From Corynebacterium callunae DSM 20147 (GTDB taxonomy: Bacteria > Actinomycetota > Actinomycetes > Mycobacteriales > Mycobacteriaceae): 64,000 nucleotides of DNA. Below the pieces are notes generated by a model that saw only the letters and a program-made list of their open reading frames with translations, was not told the DNA's origin and made no database searches. The stretch is from NCBI RefSeq assembly GCF_000344785.1, contig NC_020506.1, positions 2,480,001 to 2,544,000 on the forward strand, read 5' to 3'. This document shows, piece after piece, positions 14,316 through 24,009 of this stretch. Both the position numbers and the translations under genes were made by a program. The first letter of the stretch is position 1. Every line of letters begins with the position of its first letter.

Positions 14316-17300
14316 GTGCTAATTCTTTTTCTCGCCCTCACTGCTGCCGCAGTGATCGCCCCCGTCCTTATCCGTACCGTCGGTCGCCCAGCATTCGGCT
14401 TGCTCGCCCTCGTGCCAGCAGCAGGATTCTTTTGGGTTACCTCGGAGTTTCTCAACGGCACCTTCCAGAATGGAGGTGAACTCCTCCTCCACTATGAGTG
14501 GATGCCCTCGGCACACCTGGATATTAACTTCCGCATGGATTCCCTGGCTGCACTCTTTTCCCTCATCATTTTAGGTGTTGGCGCGCTCGTCTTGCTTTAT
14601 TGTTGGGGTTACTTTGATTCCAACCCTGGACGCCTAAGTGCCTTTGCTGGTGAGCTCACCGCCTTTGCGATGGCTATGTACGGCCTGGTGATCTCCGACA
14701 ATATGCTGCTGATGTACGTGTTCTGGGAAATCACTTCTGTGCTTTCCTTCCTATTGGTCGGCTACTACGGCGAACGCGCATCTTCACGACGTTCAGCAGG
14801 ACAAGCACTGATGGTGACCACCCTGGGCGGTTTGGCCATGTTGGTGGGCATTATCCTCATGGGAACCCAAACAGGCATCTGGAATTTCTCCGATATTCCC
14901 ACCTATGAAGGTTCCTGGGCAGACGCACCATTTATCTCCGTTGCCGCTGCATTATTGCTGGCTGGCGCACTATCTAAGTCTGCTATCGCCCCCACCCACT
15001 TCTGGTTGCCAGGCGCGATGGCTGCGCCAACTCCAGTGTCTGCGTATTTACACTCCGCAGCGATGGTCAAGGCTGGCATCTATCTGGTAGCTCGTTTGGC
15101 ACCTGAGTTTAATGTGGTGTCTTCGTGGTATTTGATTATCCTTCCGCTCGGCATGCTCACCATGATCATGGGCGGATGGATGGCATTGCGTCAAAAAGAT
15201 CTCAAGCTCATCCTGGCCTATGGAACTGTTTCCCAACTGGGCTTTATTATTTCCGTCATAGGCATCGGCACCCGGGAAGCACTACTTGCAGGTCTGGCGC
15301 TTACCTTTGGTCACTCCCTGTTTAAGGCCACCTTGTTTATGACAGTCGGCGCCATTGACCACACCACCGGCACCCGAGATATTAGGAAGCTCTCTGGGCT
15401 GTGGCGCAAACAGCCCATTTTGCTGGTGGTTGCAGCAATTTCAGCAGCGTCCATGGCTGGTATTCCCCCGCTGTTTGGGTTTATCGCTAAGGAATCTGCT
15501 CTAACTGCAGTGCTCAATGAGAACATGCTGCACGGCATGCCAGGACGGCTTATGTTAGCGGGAATTGTGTTGGGCTCAATTTTCACCATGGCTTATTCTT
15601 GTTATTTCCTCTACGGTGCTTTTGCTACCAAGCTTGCTCTTTTCCCTGAGGAGCACGGTCAGTCACCTGCTGTGGCGAATATGCACAAGGTGAAATTTAA
15701 GCTGTGGATTGCACCAGTAGTTCTGGCTATCCTCAGCGTCGGATTGGGTCTCTTCCCCAAGCCCATCTCCAATGCCATTGTGACGCACATAGATAATGTC
15801 ACCCCGGCTGCCCCTGATGCGCATAAGACGTATCTTGCACTGTGGCATGGATTTAATCTGCCACTGCTGCTCTCCACTGTCATTATCGTCATGGGCTTCC
15901 TGCTTTATTGGAAGTTGGAGACGGTGGAAAAGCTGCGCCCCAAGACTGCAGCTTTTGGTAGTGCAGATACCGCCTATGATGCGGTGCTGGATTTCTTGCG
16001 TGTGCTCTCCCTGCGTTTAACGGCATCCACCCAGCGTGGTTCGCTGACTTTGAACGTTGGAGTGATCTTCTTCGTCCTAACAGTGGTACCGCTGATTGCT
16101 TTGATCAGTGGAGATCGCAGCGCGGTGCGCATGGAATTGTGGGACACCCCGTTACAAGGATTTATCGCCAGCATCATTATTGTGATGGCGATTGTGGCAA
16201 CCCGCATGGACAATCGTCTCTCGGCATTGATCATGGTTGGTGTTACTGGTTATGGCATTGCAGTTATTTTTGCCATGCACGGTGCCCCGGATTTGGCGTT
16301 AACCCAAGCTCTCGTGGAAACCATCGTCATGGTGGTATTCATGCTGGTCTTGCGTAAAATGCCAACGGAAGTTTCCTGGAAAGCTGACCCCAAAAACTCT
16401 CGTTTAAGGGCCTGGTTGGCAGCAGCTACTGGTTTCTCTGTTGTGATCATGACGATCTTTGCCATGAACGCCCGTGTCAGTGAACCGATCTCGGTGTACA
16501 TGCAAAAACTTGGATATGAGATCGGGCATGGCGCCAACACCGTCAATGTTTTGCTGGTGGATCTACGTGGCTTTGATACCTTCGGCGAAATCTCCGTGCT
16601 GGTTATTACGGCAACGGGTATTGCCTCTTTGGTTTATCGCAATCGCAGTTTCCGCAAGGATTCGCGTCGCCCCACCCTTGCTACTGCAGGTCGTCGCTGG
16701 TTGGCAGCTGCGGTGGATACGGAAAGGGCGCAGAACCGTTCTTTGATGGTGGACGTGATGACCCGCCTGCTCTTCCCATCCATGATCTTGTTGTCGGTGT
16801 ATTTCTTCTTTGTTGGCCACAATTCTCCAGGTGGTGGCTTTGCCGGTGGTTTGGTTGCCTCACTAGCTTTTGCCCTGCGTTATCTGGCCGGTGGTCGTGA
16901 TGAACTTGAGGAAGCACTGCCCATTGATCCCGGCCGTATCCTCGGCTCCGGATTGTTAATTTCTGCCACGGCAGTGTTGTGGCCCATGCTCATTTTGGGT
17001 GAACCACCGCTGAGCTCCCATATTTTGGATCTTAAACTGCCCCTTATTGGTGAAATGCATATTCCATCAGCACTGATCTTTGACCTCGGCGTATACCTCA
17101 TTGTGATTGGTTTAGTTATGCATATTCTCACCAGTTTGGGCGGCCAGCTCGACCGCGATGAGGAAATGCGTAAGCAGCGTGCCCGCGATCGCGCGCGCCG
17201 TCTGGCGCGCAATATGCGTCGCAAGCAGACAGCAACGGTTGGCGCGCGCAGCAGCGCCACTGCCGGGGAGAAAAAGCCCCGCCCACTCCCTTCTATTAAG

Positions 17301-17393
17301 CCGCAACAAGCTGAAGGCAGTGTGCCGAGTGAAAACCGCAATGATGGAACGTCGATAAGCACCCGTGAAATTACCCAAGAAAAGGAACATTAA
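14316..17393 (+). CDS. mrpA: Mrp cation/proton antiporter subunit A fused to subunit B (1025 aa)
   Basis: The largest membrane subunit of the multi-protein Mrp Na+(K+)/H+ antiporter, related to NuoL of complex I. Residues ~1-500 carry the NuoL-type core of many helices, including the conserved LLMYVFWEITSVLSFLLVGYY and LSKSAIAPTHFWLPGAM. About 600-760 is the MrpA-specific C-terminal helices. From about 805 to 950 a full MnhB-like domain follows (FPSMILLSVYFFFVGHNSPG), so this is an AB fusion. That explains why no separate mrpB exists here. The last 75 residues are a basic cytoplasmic tail. The GTG start has GGAG five bases upstream. It is first of six tightly spaced genes. Confidence 0.93.
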   Translation: MLILFLALTAAAVIAPVLIRTVGRPAFGLLALVPAAGFFWVTSEFLNGTFQNGGELLLHYEWMPSAHLDINFRMDSLAALFSLIILGVGALVLLYCWGYFDSNPGRLSAFAGELTAFAMAMYGLVISDNMLLMYVFWEITSVLSFLLVGYYGERASSRRSAGQALMVTTLGGLAMLVGIILMGTQTGIWNFSDIPTYEGSWADAPFISVAAALLLAGALSKSAIAPTHFWLPGAMAAPTPVSAYLHSAAMVKAGIYLVARLAPEFNVVSSWYLIILPLGMLTMIMGGWMALRQKDLKLILAYGTVSQLGFIISVIGIGTREALLAGLALTFGHSLFKATLFMTVGAIDHTTGTRDIRKLSGLWRKQPILLVVAAISAASMAGIPPLFGFIAKESALTAVLNENMLHGMPGRLMLAGIVLGSIFTMAYSCYFLYGAFATKLALFPEEHGQSPAVANMHKVKFKLWIAPVVLAILSVGLGLFPKPISNAIVTHIDNVTPAAPDAHKTYLALWHGFNLPLLLSTVIIVMGFLLYWKLETVEKLRPKTAAFGSADTAYDAVLDFLRVLSLRLTASTQRGSLTLNVGVIFFVLTVVPLIALISGDRSAVRMELWDTPLQGFIASIIIVMAIVATRMDNRLSALIMVGVTGYGIAVIFAMHGAPDLALTQALVETIVMVVFMLVLRKMPTEVSWKADPKNSRLRAWLAAATGFSVVIMTIFAMNARVSEPISVYMQKLGYEIGHGANTVNVLLVDLRGFDTFGEISVLVITATGIASLVYRNRSFRKDSRRPTLATAGRRWLAAAVDTERAQNRSLMVDVMTRLLFPSMILLSVYFFFVGHNSPGGGFAGGLVASLAFALRYLAGGRDELEEALPIDPGRILGSGLLISATAVLWPMLILGEPPLSSHILDLKLPLIGEMHIPSALIFDLGVYLIVIGLVMHILTSLGGQLDRDEEMRKQRARDRARRLARNMRRKQTATVGARSSATAGEKKPRPLPSIKPQQAEGSVPSENRNDGTSISTREITQEKEH

Positions 17394-17885
17394 ATGGTAG
17401 CCAACCTTTTCCTCTTACTTGCTGCGGGAACACTCATTGCTGCGGGTGTATATCTTTTGCTTGATCGTGCGATGACCAAGATGATTATGGGTCTGATGCT
17501 GATGGGCAACGGCGCCAATCTGCTGATTTTGGTCTCTGGTGGAACAACTGGTTCGCCACCAATTTTGGGACGTGAAAATGAGCTTTATGGCGATAAGATT
17601 TCTGATCCGCTCGCCCAAGCCATGATTTTGACAGCCATTGTGATTTCCATGGCGATGACAGCGTTTATGCTCTCTTTGGCGTATCGCCAATACCGCTACC
17701 GTACTGAGGACTTTATTGAAGATGACACCGAGGACGTTGCCATCACTGTGCGCCCCAATTTGGCTTCGGCAGCACCCGATCACGATGCTTCCGATGATCC
17801 AGAAACCGGGCGTATGACCTCCAGTGGCGATGTTTTTGGACCTGAGTCCTTTGAATCACCAGTAAAGGGGGCCAAAGATGAGTAA
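17394..17885 (+). CDS. mrpC: Mrp antiporter subunit C (163 aa)
   Basis: A NuoK-like small subunit with three membrane helices in the first ~105 residues (LFLLLAAGTLIAAGVYLLL; MIMGLMLMGNGANLLIL; AMILTAIVISMAMTAFMLSL). A hydrophilic acidic C-terminal extension of about 55 residues follows, longer than in Bacillus MrpC. It starts right after the mrpA stop and its last eight bases overlap mrpD, which points to translational coupling. Confidence 0.92.
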   Translation: MVANLFLLLAAGTLIAAGVYLLLDRAMTKMIMGLMLMGNGANLLILVSGGTTGSPPILGRENELYGDKISDPLAQAMILTAIVISMAMTAFMLSLAYRQYRYRTEDFIEDDTEDVAITVRPNLASAAPDHDASDDPETGRMTSSGDVFGPESFESPVKGAKDE

Positions 17886-19647
17886 TGATCTTTATAACTT
17901 CTTGGTTCCCCTCCTGCCTTATATGGTGTCAATGCCCGTTATTTTGCCAGCAGTGGCAGCTGCACTCACACTGATTTTGTCCAAATATTTAACTGCCCAA
18001 CGTATAGTCACCATGACTGTGCTGCTGTTTCTTATTGGGCTTAATGCCACCATGTTGTATTTGGTGGACCGCGAAGGTATTCAAACCCTGCAAATGGGTG
18101 GCTGGGATGCGCCGGTCGGCATTACCCTGGTGGCCGACCGCCTTTCCGTATCCATGCTGACGGTTAGTTCCATCGTGCTCTTTACCGTGATGTGGTACGC
18201 CATCAGCCAGGGCATTAGGGACGGTGGCAAAGATGAGCCAGTGGCCGTGTTCCTGCCTACTTATCTACTGCTATCTATGGGTGTGAACCTGGCCTTTTTA
18301 GCAGGCGATCTTTTTAACCTTTATGTTGGTTTTGAAGTTTTGCTGGTGGCCTCATATGTGCTGCTCACCCTGGGTGCCTCGCCGGCGCGTGTGCGTTCTG
18401 GAGTGGGTTATGTGATGGTTTCCATGTCCTCTTCCATGGTGTTCCTCTTTGGTTTGGCCATGGTTTATGCCTCCGTAGGCACCTTGAATATGGCACATAT
18501 CGGCCTGCGGATGGAGGAAATTCCTTCCGGCACTCGCGCTGCCATTTTTGCGGTGCTTTTGGTGGCCTTTGGCATTAAGGCTGCAGTGTTCCCGCTGGAT
18601 TCTTGGCTCCCAGACTCCTACCCTACTGCTCCTTCGCTGGTCACCGCGGTGTTTGCGGGCTTGCTAACCAAGGTGGGTGTGTATTCGATTATTCGTGCCC
18701 GCTCGATTATTTTCACCGATGGTTCCTTGGACACCATGTTGATGTGGGTTGCTTTGGCGACAATGTTAGTGGGCATTCTTGGCGCTATGGCGCAAAATGA
18801 CATTAAGCGTTTATTGTCATTTACCCTGGTCAGCCACATTGGTTATATGATCTTCGGTGTTTCCTTAGGCTCTGCGCAGGGTCTTTCCGGTGCCATTTTC
18901 TACGCTATCCACCATATTTTGGTACAAACCACTCTCTTCTTGGTGGTTGGTTTGGTGGAGCGCCAAGCAGGTTCTTCTTCACTGCGTCGCCTCGGCTCCT
19001 TGGCTTATTTGTCCCCTCTGCTGGCCTTTTTGTACTTCATTCCGGCCATCAACCTGGGTGGCATTCCACCTTTCTCTGGCTTCTTGGGCAAGGTAATTTT
19101 GCTGCAAGCTGGCGCGGAAGAAGGCAGTTGGATGGCTTGGATTCTCATTGCAGGTGCAGTAATTACCTCTTTGCTAACCCTCTACACCATGGTATTGGTG
19201 TGGTCTAAGGCTTTTTGGCGCGATCGTAAGGACGCTCCCGACGGCGCCACTGTATTGGCCCGCCCGGCACCTTTAATAGATGTGCAGGATGAGGTTTCAG
19301 TAACAGACCGCACCGATGTGGGTCGCATTCCCTTCGGCATGGTGGCCTCAACGTCCGTCCTGGTCCTTTCATCGCTGGCGGTATCTGTGCTAGCAGGGCC
19401 ACTTTCCTCAATCACGGGCCGGGCGGCCGAATCTGCCCAAGACGTCAGCATTTACCGCACCGCAGTGCTGGGCCCCAACTATGAGGACCCCTCCCGCACC
19501 TTGGAAATGGAGCGTTATGACGCCAACCGCGATGACATCAGCCACCGCATTGACGCCAACAACGCAGGATTAAAAGAACAAGAGAGCTTTTCGACGGACA
19601 CCTCGCCCTCGGAGTCCGGAATTATTTCCGCGGAGGATCCATCATGA
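17878..19647 (+). CDS. mrpD: Mrp antiporter subunit D (589 aa)
   Basis: A NuoM/N-like proton-translocating subunit with about 14 helices. Conserved segments include LFNLYVGFEVLLVASYVLLTL, whose Glu is key in this family, GIKAAVFPLDSWLPDSYPTAPSLVTAVFAGLLTKVGVY, and the ndh-type NDIKRLLSFTLVSHIGYM. The last ~130 residues are a long hydrophilic extension. It overlaps mrpC by 8 bases and mrpE by 4. One copy of the recurrent 11-mer GCTTTTCGACG lies in the extension at 19586. Confidence 0.93.
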   Translation: MSNDLYNFLVPLLPYMVSMPVILPAVAAALTLILSKYLTAQRIVTMTVLLFLIGLNATMLYLVDREGIQTLQMGGWDAPVGITLVADRLSVSMLTVSSIVLFTVMWYAISQGIRDGGKDEPVAVFLPTYLLLSMGVNLAFLAGDLFNLYVGFEVLLVASYVLLTLGASPARVRSGVGYVMVSMSSSMVFLFGLAMVYASVGTLNMAHIGLRMEEIPSGTRAAIFAVLLVAFGIKAAVFPLDSWLPDSYPTAPSLVTAVFAGLLTKVGVYSIIRARSIIFTDGSLDTMLMWVALATMLVGILGAMAQNDIKRLLSFTLVSHIGYMIFGVSLGSAQGLSGAIFYAIHHILVQTTLFLVVGLVERQAGSSSLRRLGSLAYLSPLLAFLYFIPAINLGGIPPFSGFLGKVILLQAGAEEGSWMAWILIAGAVITSLLTLYTMVLVWSKAFWRDRKDAPDGATVLARPAPLIDVQDEVSVTDRTDVGRIPFGMVASTSVLVLSSLAVSVLAGPLSSITGRAAESAQDVSIYRTAVLGPNYEDPSRTLEMERYDANRDDISHRIDANNAGLKEQESFSTDTSPSESGIISAEDPS

Positions 19648-20153
19648 TCGAAGGATTAAAAAGGCGCTTTCGCCCCTACTTTGTTGTCTGGCTAACCCTC
19701 ATGTGGGTCATGCTAATGGCCGAATTTACTTGGGCTAATTTTATTGCAGGCCTCCTGGTAGCTCTTGCTATTGTGCTCTTTTTGCCCATGCCTGCCATGC
19801 CGGTGGCTAACCTGTCTATCCGATGGAAAGCTCTTTTTGCTCTGATTCTGCGCTGGTTTTGGGATTTAGCAAAGGCGTCGGTGAAGGTTGCATGGCTGGC
19901 TTTGCGTCCAGCTGATCCTCCTAAAACAGCCATTCTCAAAGTGCCAATGCGTGTAAATAATGAGCTGGTCTTAGCTATCGGCACGGTGCTATATAACTTG
20001 CAGCCTGGTGGCACGGTCACCGATATTGATATTGCTAATCGTATGTGGACAATCCACGTTTTGGACGCCGATGATGAAGCTGGTATTCAACGTGAAATTA
20101 ACAATGTGGCAGAGCTTGAACGTCGCTTAATCTACGTCTTTGAAAGGAGCTAA
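19644..20153 (+). CDS. mrpE: Mrp antiporter subunit E (169 aa)
   Basis: MnhE family: two to three N-terminal helices (YFVVWLTLMWVMLMAEF; FIAGLLVALAIVLFLPM) and a cytoplasmic C-terminal domain. That domain has the family-typical VNNELVLAIGTVLYNLQPGG and DIDIANRMWTIHVLDA. Length is normal. It overlaps mrpD by four bases (ATGA type). Confidence 0.92.
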   Translation: MIEGLKRRFRPYFVVWLTLMWVMLMAEFTWANFIAGLLVALAIVLFLPMPAMPVANLSIRWKALFALILRWFWDLAKASVKVAWLALRPADPPKTAILKVPMRVNNELVLAIGTVLYNLQPGGTVTDIDIANRMWTIHVLDADDEAGIQREINNVAELERRLIYVFERS

Positions 20154-20156
20154 GCG

Positions 20157-20432
20157 ATGGATCCTAATCTTTATAACATCGGGCTGACAGTAGCTGCAGC
20201 TTTCTTCATGCTGTCTTTTATCTTTGCCAGTTATCGCATTGTGGTCGGCCCAAATTCCATCGACCGCTTACTCGGACTTGATGGCACAGTTTCCATGATT
20301 CAATGTGCCATGGCCACCTATATTTGCTGGACGCTGGATACCACTGTCAGCAATGCCATGATTGTGATTGCCCTTTTAGGATTTATTAGCTCGGTCTCGG
20401 TTGCCCGCTTTAGGAAGAGGGATGGTGCCTAA
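20157..20432 (+). CDS. mrpF: Mrp antiporter subunit F (91 aa)
   Basis: Three helices. The conserved central segment IVVGPNSIDRLLGLDGTVSM matches the MnhF/PhaF hallmark GP....R....D. It follows mrpE by three bases, with the mrpE end AAAGGAGC acting as ribosome site. The next gene starts at the base after its stop. Confidence 0.92.
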   Translation: MDPNLYNIGLTVAAAFFMLSFIFASYRIVVGPNSIDRLLGLDGTVSMIQCAMATYICWTLDTTVSNAMIVIALLGFISSVSVARFRKRDGA

Positions 20433-20813
20433 ATGAGCATTCAATTAATTACCGATATTGTCTCCTTGGTTTTTATTATCCTCGGCGCATTTTTATCATT
20501 TTCCGCTTCTGTTGGCCTATTGCGATTCAAAGACTCCATGTCTCGTGTGCATGCCATGACAAAACCCCAGACCACAGGACTAATCCTTACTGTGGCAGGT
20601 GCTGTTATTCGCATTTTGGGCCATGAAGATTTTAATCAATCCCACCGCAGTGATCTTGGTCTTCTAGTACTGCTGGTAGTTTTTGCCCTGCTGACCAGCC
20701 CAGTTACCGCACAGCGTGTAGGCCGTGTCTCCCGACGTGAAGGCCTTTACGGAGCCAAAGAAGATATGACAGCTAATGCCGCACCGGCCGAAATGAACAT
20801 TAAGGGAAAATAA
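20433..20813 (+). CDS. mrpG: Mrp antiporter subunit G (126 aa)
   Basis: MnhG family with three helices. The conserved block LLRFKDSMSRVHAMTKPQTTG corresponds to the R.pD...R.HA.tk..t.G signature. The C-terminal ~30 residues are hydrophilic. It is the last gene of the operon and is followed by a strong terminator. The A(B),C,D,E,F,G set is complete for one functional antiporter exchanging Na+ or K+ for protons. Confidence 0.93.
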   Translation: MSIQLITDIVSLVFIILGAFLSFSASVGLLRFKDSMSRVHAMTKPQTTGLILTVAGAVIRILGHEDFNQSHRSDLGLLVLLVVFALLTSPVTAQRVGRVSRREGLYGAKEDMTANAAPAEMNIKGK

Positions 20814-20829
20814 CTAGCGTCCCTCATTG

Positions 20830-20873
20830 ATCCCCCGCACTGGCTTTAACAGTGTCGGGGGATTGCTGTTTTT
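20830..20873 (+). terminator. Terminator of the Mrp operon
   Basis: Long stem ATCCCCCGCACTG (20830-20842) with CAGTGTCGGGGGAT (20850-20863), one mismatch or bulge, followed by TGCTGTTTTT. Confidence 0.9.
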
Positions 20874-20956
20874 AAGCCCACATAATTTCACTGCGCCGAA
20901 CCTTGACGAAGACTGCGCCTGCAGGAGTATCCTCAAAACATTAGAATGTTCAACTG

Positions 20957-20976
20957 CTTGAAGTCTTGACTTCAAG
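20957..20976. promoter_or_regulatory. Perfect palindromic operator upstream of mntH
   Basis: CTTGAAGTCTTGACTTCAAG is a perfect inverted repeat with 9-base arms and a TT centre, ending 11 bases before the mntH ATG. A -10-like TAGAAT lies at 20942-20947, so a protein bound here would block the promoter or early elongation. A metal-responsive repressor of the DtxR/MntR type is the natural candidate from the gene context, which is inferred. Confidence 0.6.
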
Positions 20977-20987
20977 AAAGGATCAGC

Positions 20988-22202
20988 ATGACGCAGCACA
21001 AGGTTTCACTCGCCCGTGTGATCGGTCCGGCGTTTGTAGCTGCCGTCGCTTATGTCGATCCTGGCAATGTAGCTGCCAATATTTCCGCCGGTGCACAATA
21101 TGGATACCTCCTGGTCTGGGTTCTCGTGCTATCCAACCTCATGGCCATGCTGATCCAATATGAATCCGCCAAGCTTGGCATCATCACTGGAAAGTCACTG
21201 CCCCAGCTTCTCGGTGAAAGGCTAAACAAACCAGCCCGTTTAGTCTTTTGGCTCCAAGCAGAAATCATTGTTATAGCCACAGACTTTGCCGAAGTTATCG
21301 GCGGAGCAATTGCGCTAAATCTACTTTTTGAACTGCCGCTTTTATGGGGTGCCGTTATCACCGGGGCGGTCTCCATTGTGATTTTGCTTGTGCAAGGAAC
21401 TTCCAGACACCGCGCCTTCGAAGCAACCATCATTGGTTTATTGGCCATTATTTGCATCGGCTTCCTCGCCGGATTATTCCTCAATCCACCAGATGCAGCA
21501 GGTGTTGCAGCTGGCCTAATCCCCCGTTTTGCAGGCCCGGAAACAATCGTCCTCGCGGCCTCCATGCTGGGAGCCACCGTTATGCCACACGCAATCTATC
21601 TGCATTCTTCGCTGGTCCGTGACCATTTCCATGGGAACAACACCCGCCCTGAAATAACCCAATTGCTCTCGCACACCCGCAAAGATATCTTCATCGCACT
21701 TGCCATCGCCGGTGTGGTGAACATTGGGCTGTTGTTACTTGCAGCTAGTTCACTTTTTGGGGTGAGTGGCACAAATACCATCGAAGGTGCACACGCCGCC
21801 ATTGTGGATAATTTAGGAAATGCCATTGGCATGCTTTTTGCCATTGGGCTCTTAGCCAGTGGTTTAGCATCCACCTCAGTTGGTGCCTATGCAGGCTCTG
21901 AAATTATGGCTGGCTTATTGCATATGCGTATCCCGGTACTAGCTCGTCGCATCATCACCGTCATTCCGGCACTGATCATTATCGCTGCCGGAGTTGAGCC
22001 CACCCGCGTCCTTGTTATTTCCCAGGCATTGCTGTCAGTGGGCATCCCCTTTGCGATCATCCCGCTATTTCGATATGCAGGTTCACACCAGATCTTGGGC
22101 GTTTATGCTTCCAGAACCTGGGTTCGAGTGTTGTGCTGGCTTATCGCTGCAGTCATCGTCACCCTCAATGTGGCATTACTGGTGTCAGCCTTTAAGGCTT
22201 AA
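20988..22202 (+). CDS. mntH: NRAMP-family manganese (divalent metal) transporter, 404 aa
   Basis: Proton-coupled uptake of Mn2+ and related metals across the cytoplasmic membrane. The metal-binding DPGN of helix 1 is intact (AAVAYVDPGNVAANISAG). The helix 6 MPH motif is also intact (GATVMPHAIYLHSSLV). Eleven hydrophobic helices are visible, the usual number for bacterial MntH, and length is normal. ATG at 20988 follows AAAGGA. The gene stands alone behind the Mrp terminator, with a perfect palindrome 12 bases upstream of its start. It converges with the hydrolase gene, leaving only 13 bases. Confidence 0.9.
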   Translation: MTQHKVSLARVIGPAFVAAVAYVDPGNVAANISAGAQYGYLLVWVLVLSNLMAMLIQYESAKLGIITGKSLPQLLGERLNKPARLVFWLQAEIIVIATDFAEVIGGAIALNLLFELPLLWGAVITGAVSIVILLVQGTSRHRAFEATIIGLLAIICIGFLAGLFLNPPDAAGVAAGLIPRFAGPETIVLAASMLGATVMPHAIYLHSSLVRDHFHGNNTRPEITQLLSHTRKDIFIALAIAGVVNIGLLLLAASSLFGVSGTNTIEGAHAAIVDNLGNAIGMLFAIGLLASGLASTSVGAYAGSEIMAGLLHMRIPVLARRIITVIPALIIIAAGVEPTRVLVISQALLSVGIPFAIIPLFRYAGSHQILGVYASRTWVRVLCWLIAAVIVTLNVALLVSAFKA

Positions 22203-22215
22203 TTCGCACTGGCTT

Positions 22216-22818
22216 CTAGCTCTTTAAGAAGTTATTCAGTGCCCAGCCGGTTTCACTGCCATGGGTGCGGTAAGTCAAATGCCCTGCCCCATCGATGAGG
22301 TGGCTCGTTACCTGTGGCAACTGCTCAGCCAAAGCAGTACCCTGAGCATTTTTGGCAGCGCCGCCTTGGATAATCAAGGTCGGAGTGTGCGCTTGGCCAA
22401 ACGCCGGGGTGGGTTCTTCCTGAGCCTTATCCAACTGGCTGAGCACGTCTTTTTTGCTCTGCTTGCGGAATAAAAATCCAGGAATCACCTTAAGCGCCGA
22501 TTTAGCCTGCTTAAGCTGCTTTTTATCGAGGAGCACCAAGGGGGAATCAAGGATGAGTTTTTCCACCCGCTGTGGTTGCTGCGCGGCAATTTTTAAAGCC
22601 ACACCGGCTCCACTACCCGCAGCTACCAACACCACTTTGCGGATTTCCTCGCGGTCTAGATAGGACTCCACCGCGCGAATTCCATCATCGAGGGAACCCG
22701 ACCACGGCATAATGCGTGGCTTTAACCCAAGTTCCGGTGAGATTTCATTGACCACATCGGTAAAAACATCAGGCATCTCGCGGTTTTCCGGAATGAAAAC
22801 AATATGACGGCTGTGCAC
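22216..22818 (-). CDS. Small alpha/beta-hydrolase-fold protein (200 aa)
   Basis: Pattern of a short alpha/beta hydrolase: VVLVAAGSGAGVALKIAA as the nucleophile elbow with Ser, LILDSPLVLL, PTLIIQGG as the acid strand, and IDGAGHLTYRTHG with the catalytic His. The elbow reads AGSGA rather than strict GxSxG, so activity is not certain. A longer reading frame exists, but GTG at 22818 has a very strong GGAGGAG six bases ahead. It is one base after the carboxylate-amine ligase stop, so the two genes are cotranscribed. Substrate unknown. Confidence 0.7.
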   Translation of the reverse strand: MHSRHIVFIPENREMPDVFTDVVNEISPELGLKPRIMPWSGSLDDGIRAVESYLDREEIRKVVLVAAGSGAGVALKIAAQQPQRVEKLILDSPLVLLDKKQLKQAKSALKVIPGFLFRKQSKKDVLSQLDKAQEEPTPAFGQAHTPTLIIQGGAAKNAQGTALAEQLPQVTSHLIDGAGHLTYRTHGSETGWALNNFLKS

Positions 22819-22819
22819 G

Positions 22820-23956
22820 CTATTCTCCTCCGAGAGGCCTGAGCTGCTCCATTTCTGAACACGCAAGGTCTACGGCAGCGAGCCAACTACCAGTGCGTTC
22901 AAATTCCCTGCGCTGGCGTTCATATCCGCCACCACGCTCCAGGATTTCCAAAACAAGCTCAAGCTCACCAGAACATCCCAGCTCAGCAGCCAAAGGATGC
23001 AGCTGCGCTATCGTGCGGCGTAGTTCATCTTGCACCATGGCTTCATCCGTATCGCGGGAAATAATAATTTCCGCATCCAGGCCATATCGTGCAGCACGCC
23101 ACTTGTTTTCAGAGACATGCCAAGGCTGCAGCGTTGGCAAAGTTTCACCGCGGTCAATCATGCGGTCGTAGTGCACCACGAGGCAATGAATTAGTGCCAC
23201 CACTGCAGAGAGCTCGCGCAGGTTGGAGGTGGAATCGGCAATACGCACCTCAATGGTGCCCCACTTGGATGCAGGACGGATATCAAAGTGCATTGAACCA
23301 GTGTGGTTAATAACGCCTGATTTATCCTGGTCAGCCATATAACTTACCCACTCACCCCAGCTTTGGAATTGGTAGGGCAAACCAGCGGTGGGAAGCTGCT
23401 GATACAACATGGTGCGGTTGGAGGCATAGCCGGTATCAATGCCATCCCAAGCCGGTGAGCTCGCAGAAATTGCCAGGATATGCGGGTAGTTAGTCACCAA
23501 AGCATTGATAATTGGCCAGACTCGGTCTTCATGGCTAATGCCCACGTGCACATGAATTCCCCAAATGAGCATTTGGTTTCCCCAGTACTGGGTACGCGCG
23601 ATGATCTCATCATAGGAACCTTTTTCTGACACCGGGTTTTCCCGGAAATCAGAAAAAGGATGTGAACCAGAGGTCCATAAATTCAGGCCCAGCTCATCGG
23701 CTGCTTCTTTAACAGCGGACAAGCTGTGGTCAAGATCAGCAATGGCTTCCGGCACGGTGTGGCAAATTCCGGTAACCAATTCCACGGTGTTTTGGAGAAA
23801 TTCTCTTTCCAAATGCACATCTGGGTGGCGCTTGCTCACAATATCCAAAATCTCCGAGGCGCGTGGCGCGAGGTCGCGGGTTTCTGGATCAACCAGTGCC
23901 ACCTCCCATTCCACACCGAGGGTCGGTTGCGGTGAACGCTTAAACTCAATGCCCAT
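22820..23956 (-). CDS. YbdK-type carboxylate-amine ligase (glutamate-cysteine ligase family 2), 378 aa
   Basis: ATP-dependent ligase of the GCS2 family. The N-terminal [20 protein letters not shown] carries the family's E.E metal/ATP motif. [20 protein letters not shown] and [16 protein letters not shown] are other conserved blocks. Length matches E. coli YbdK, which has weak glutamate-cysteine ligase activity. Corynebacteria use mycothiol, so a glutathione role is not expected and the true substrate is unknown. It is followed by the alpha/beta hydrolase in the same transcript. Confidence 0.85.
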   Translation of the reverse strand: MGIEFKRSPQPTLGVEWEVALVDPETRDLAPRASEILDIVSKRHPDVHLEREFLQNTVELVTGICHTVPEAIADLDHSLSAVKEAADELGLNLWTSGSHPFSDFRENPVSEKGSYDEIIARTQYWGNQMLIWGIHVHVGISHEDRVWPIINALVTNYPHILAISASSPAWDGIDTGYASNRTMLYQQLPTAGLPYQFQSWGEWVSYMADQDKSGVINHTGSMHFDIRPASKWGTIEVRIADSTSNLRELSAVVALIHCLVVHYDRMIDRGETLPTLQPWHVSENKWRAARYGLDAEIIISRDTDEAMVQDELRRTIAQLHPLAAELGCSGELELVLEILERGGGYERQRREFERTGSWLAAVDLACSEMEQLRPLGGE

Positions 23957-24009
23957 GGCGTGAGCCTCCTCAAAACTTTTGGGAATTATTGCTTAAAAAC
24001 TAGGGGTTT

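Noticed and set aside
20903..20933. TTGACG with TATCCT as a strong mntH promoter
   Set aside because: The 19-base spacer is long, and the position relative to the palindrome is less sensible than TAGAAT at 20942. Left unassigned.
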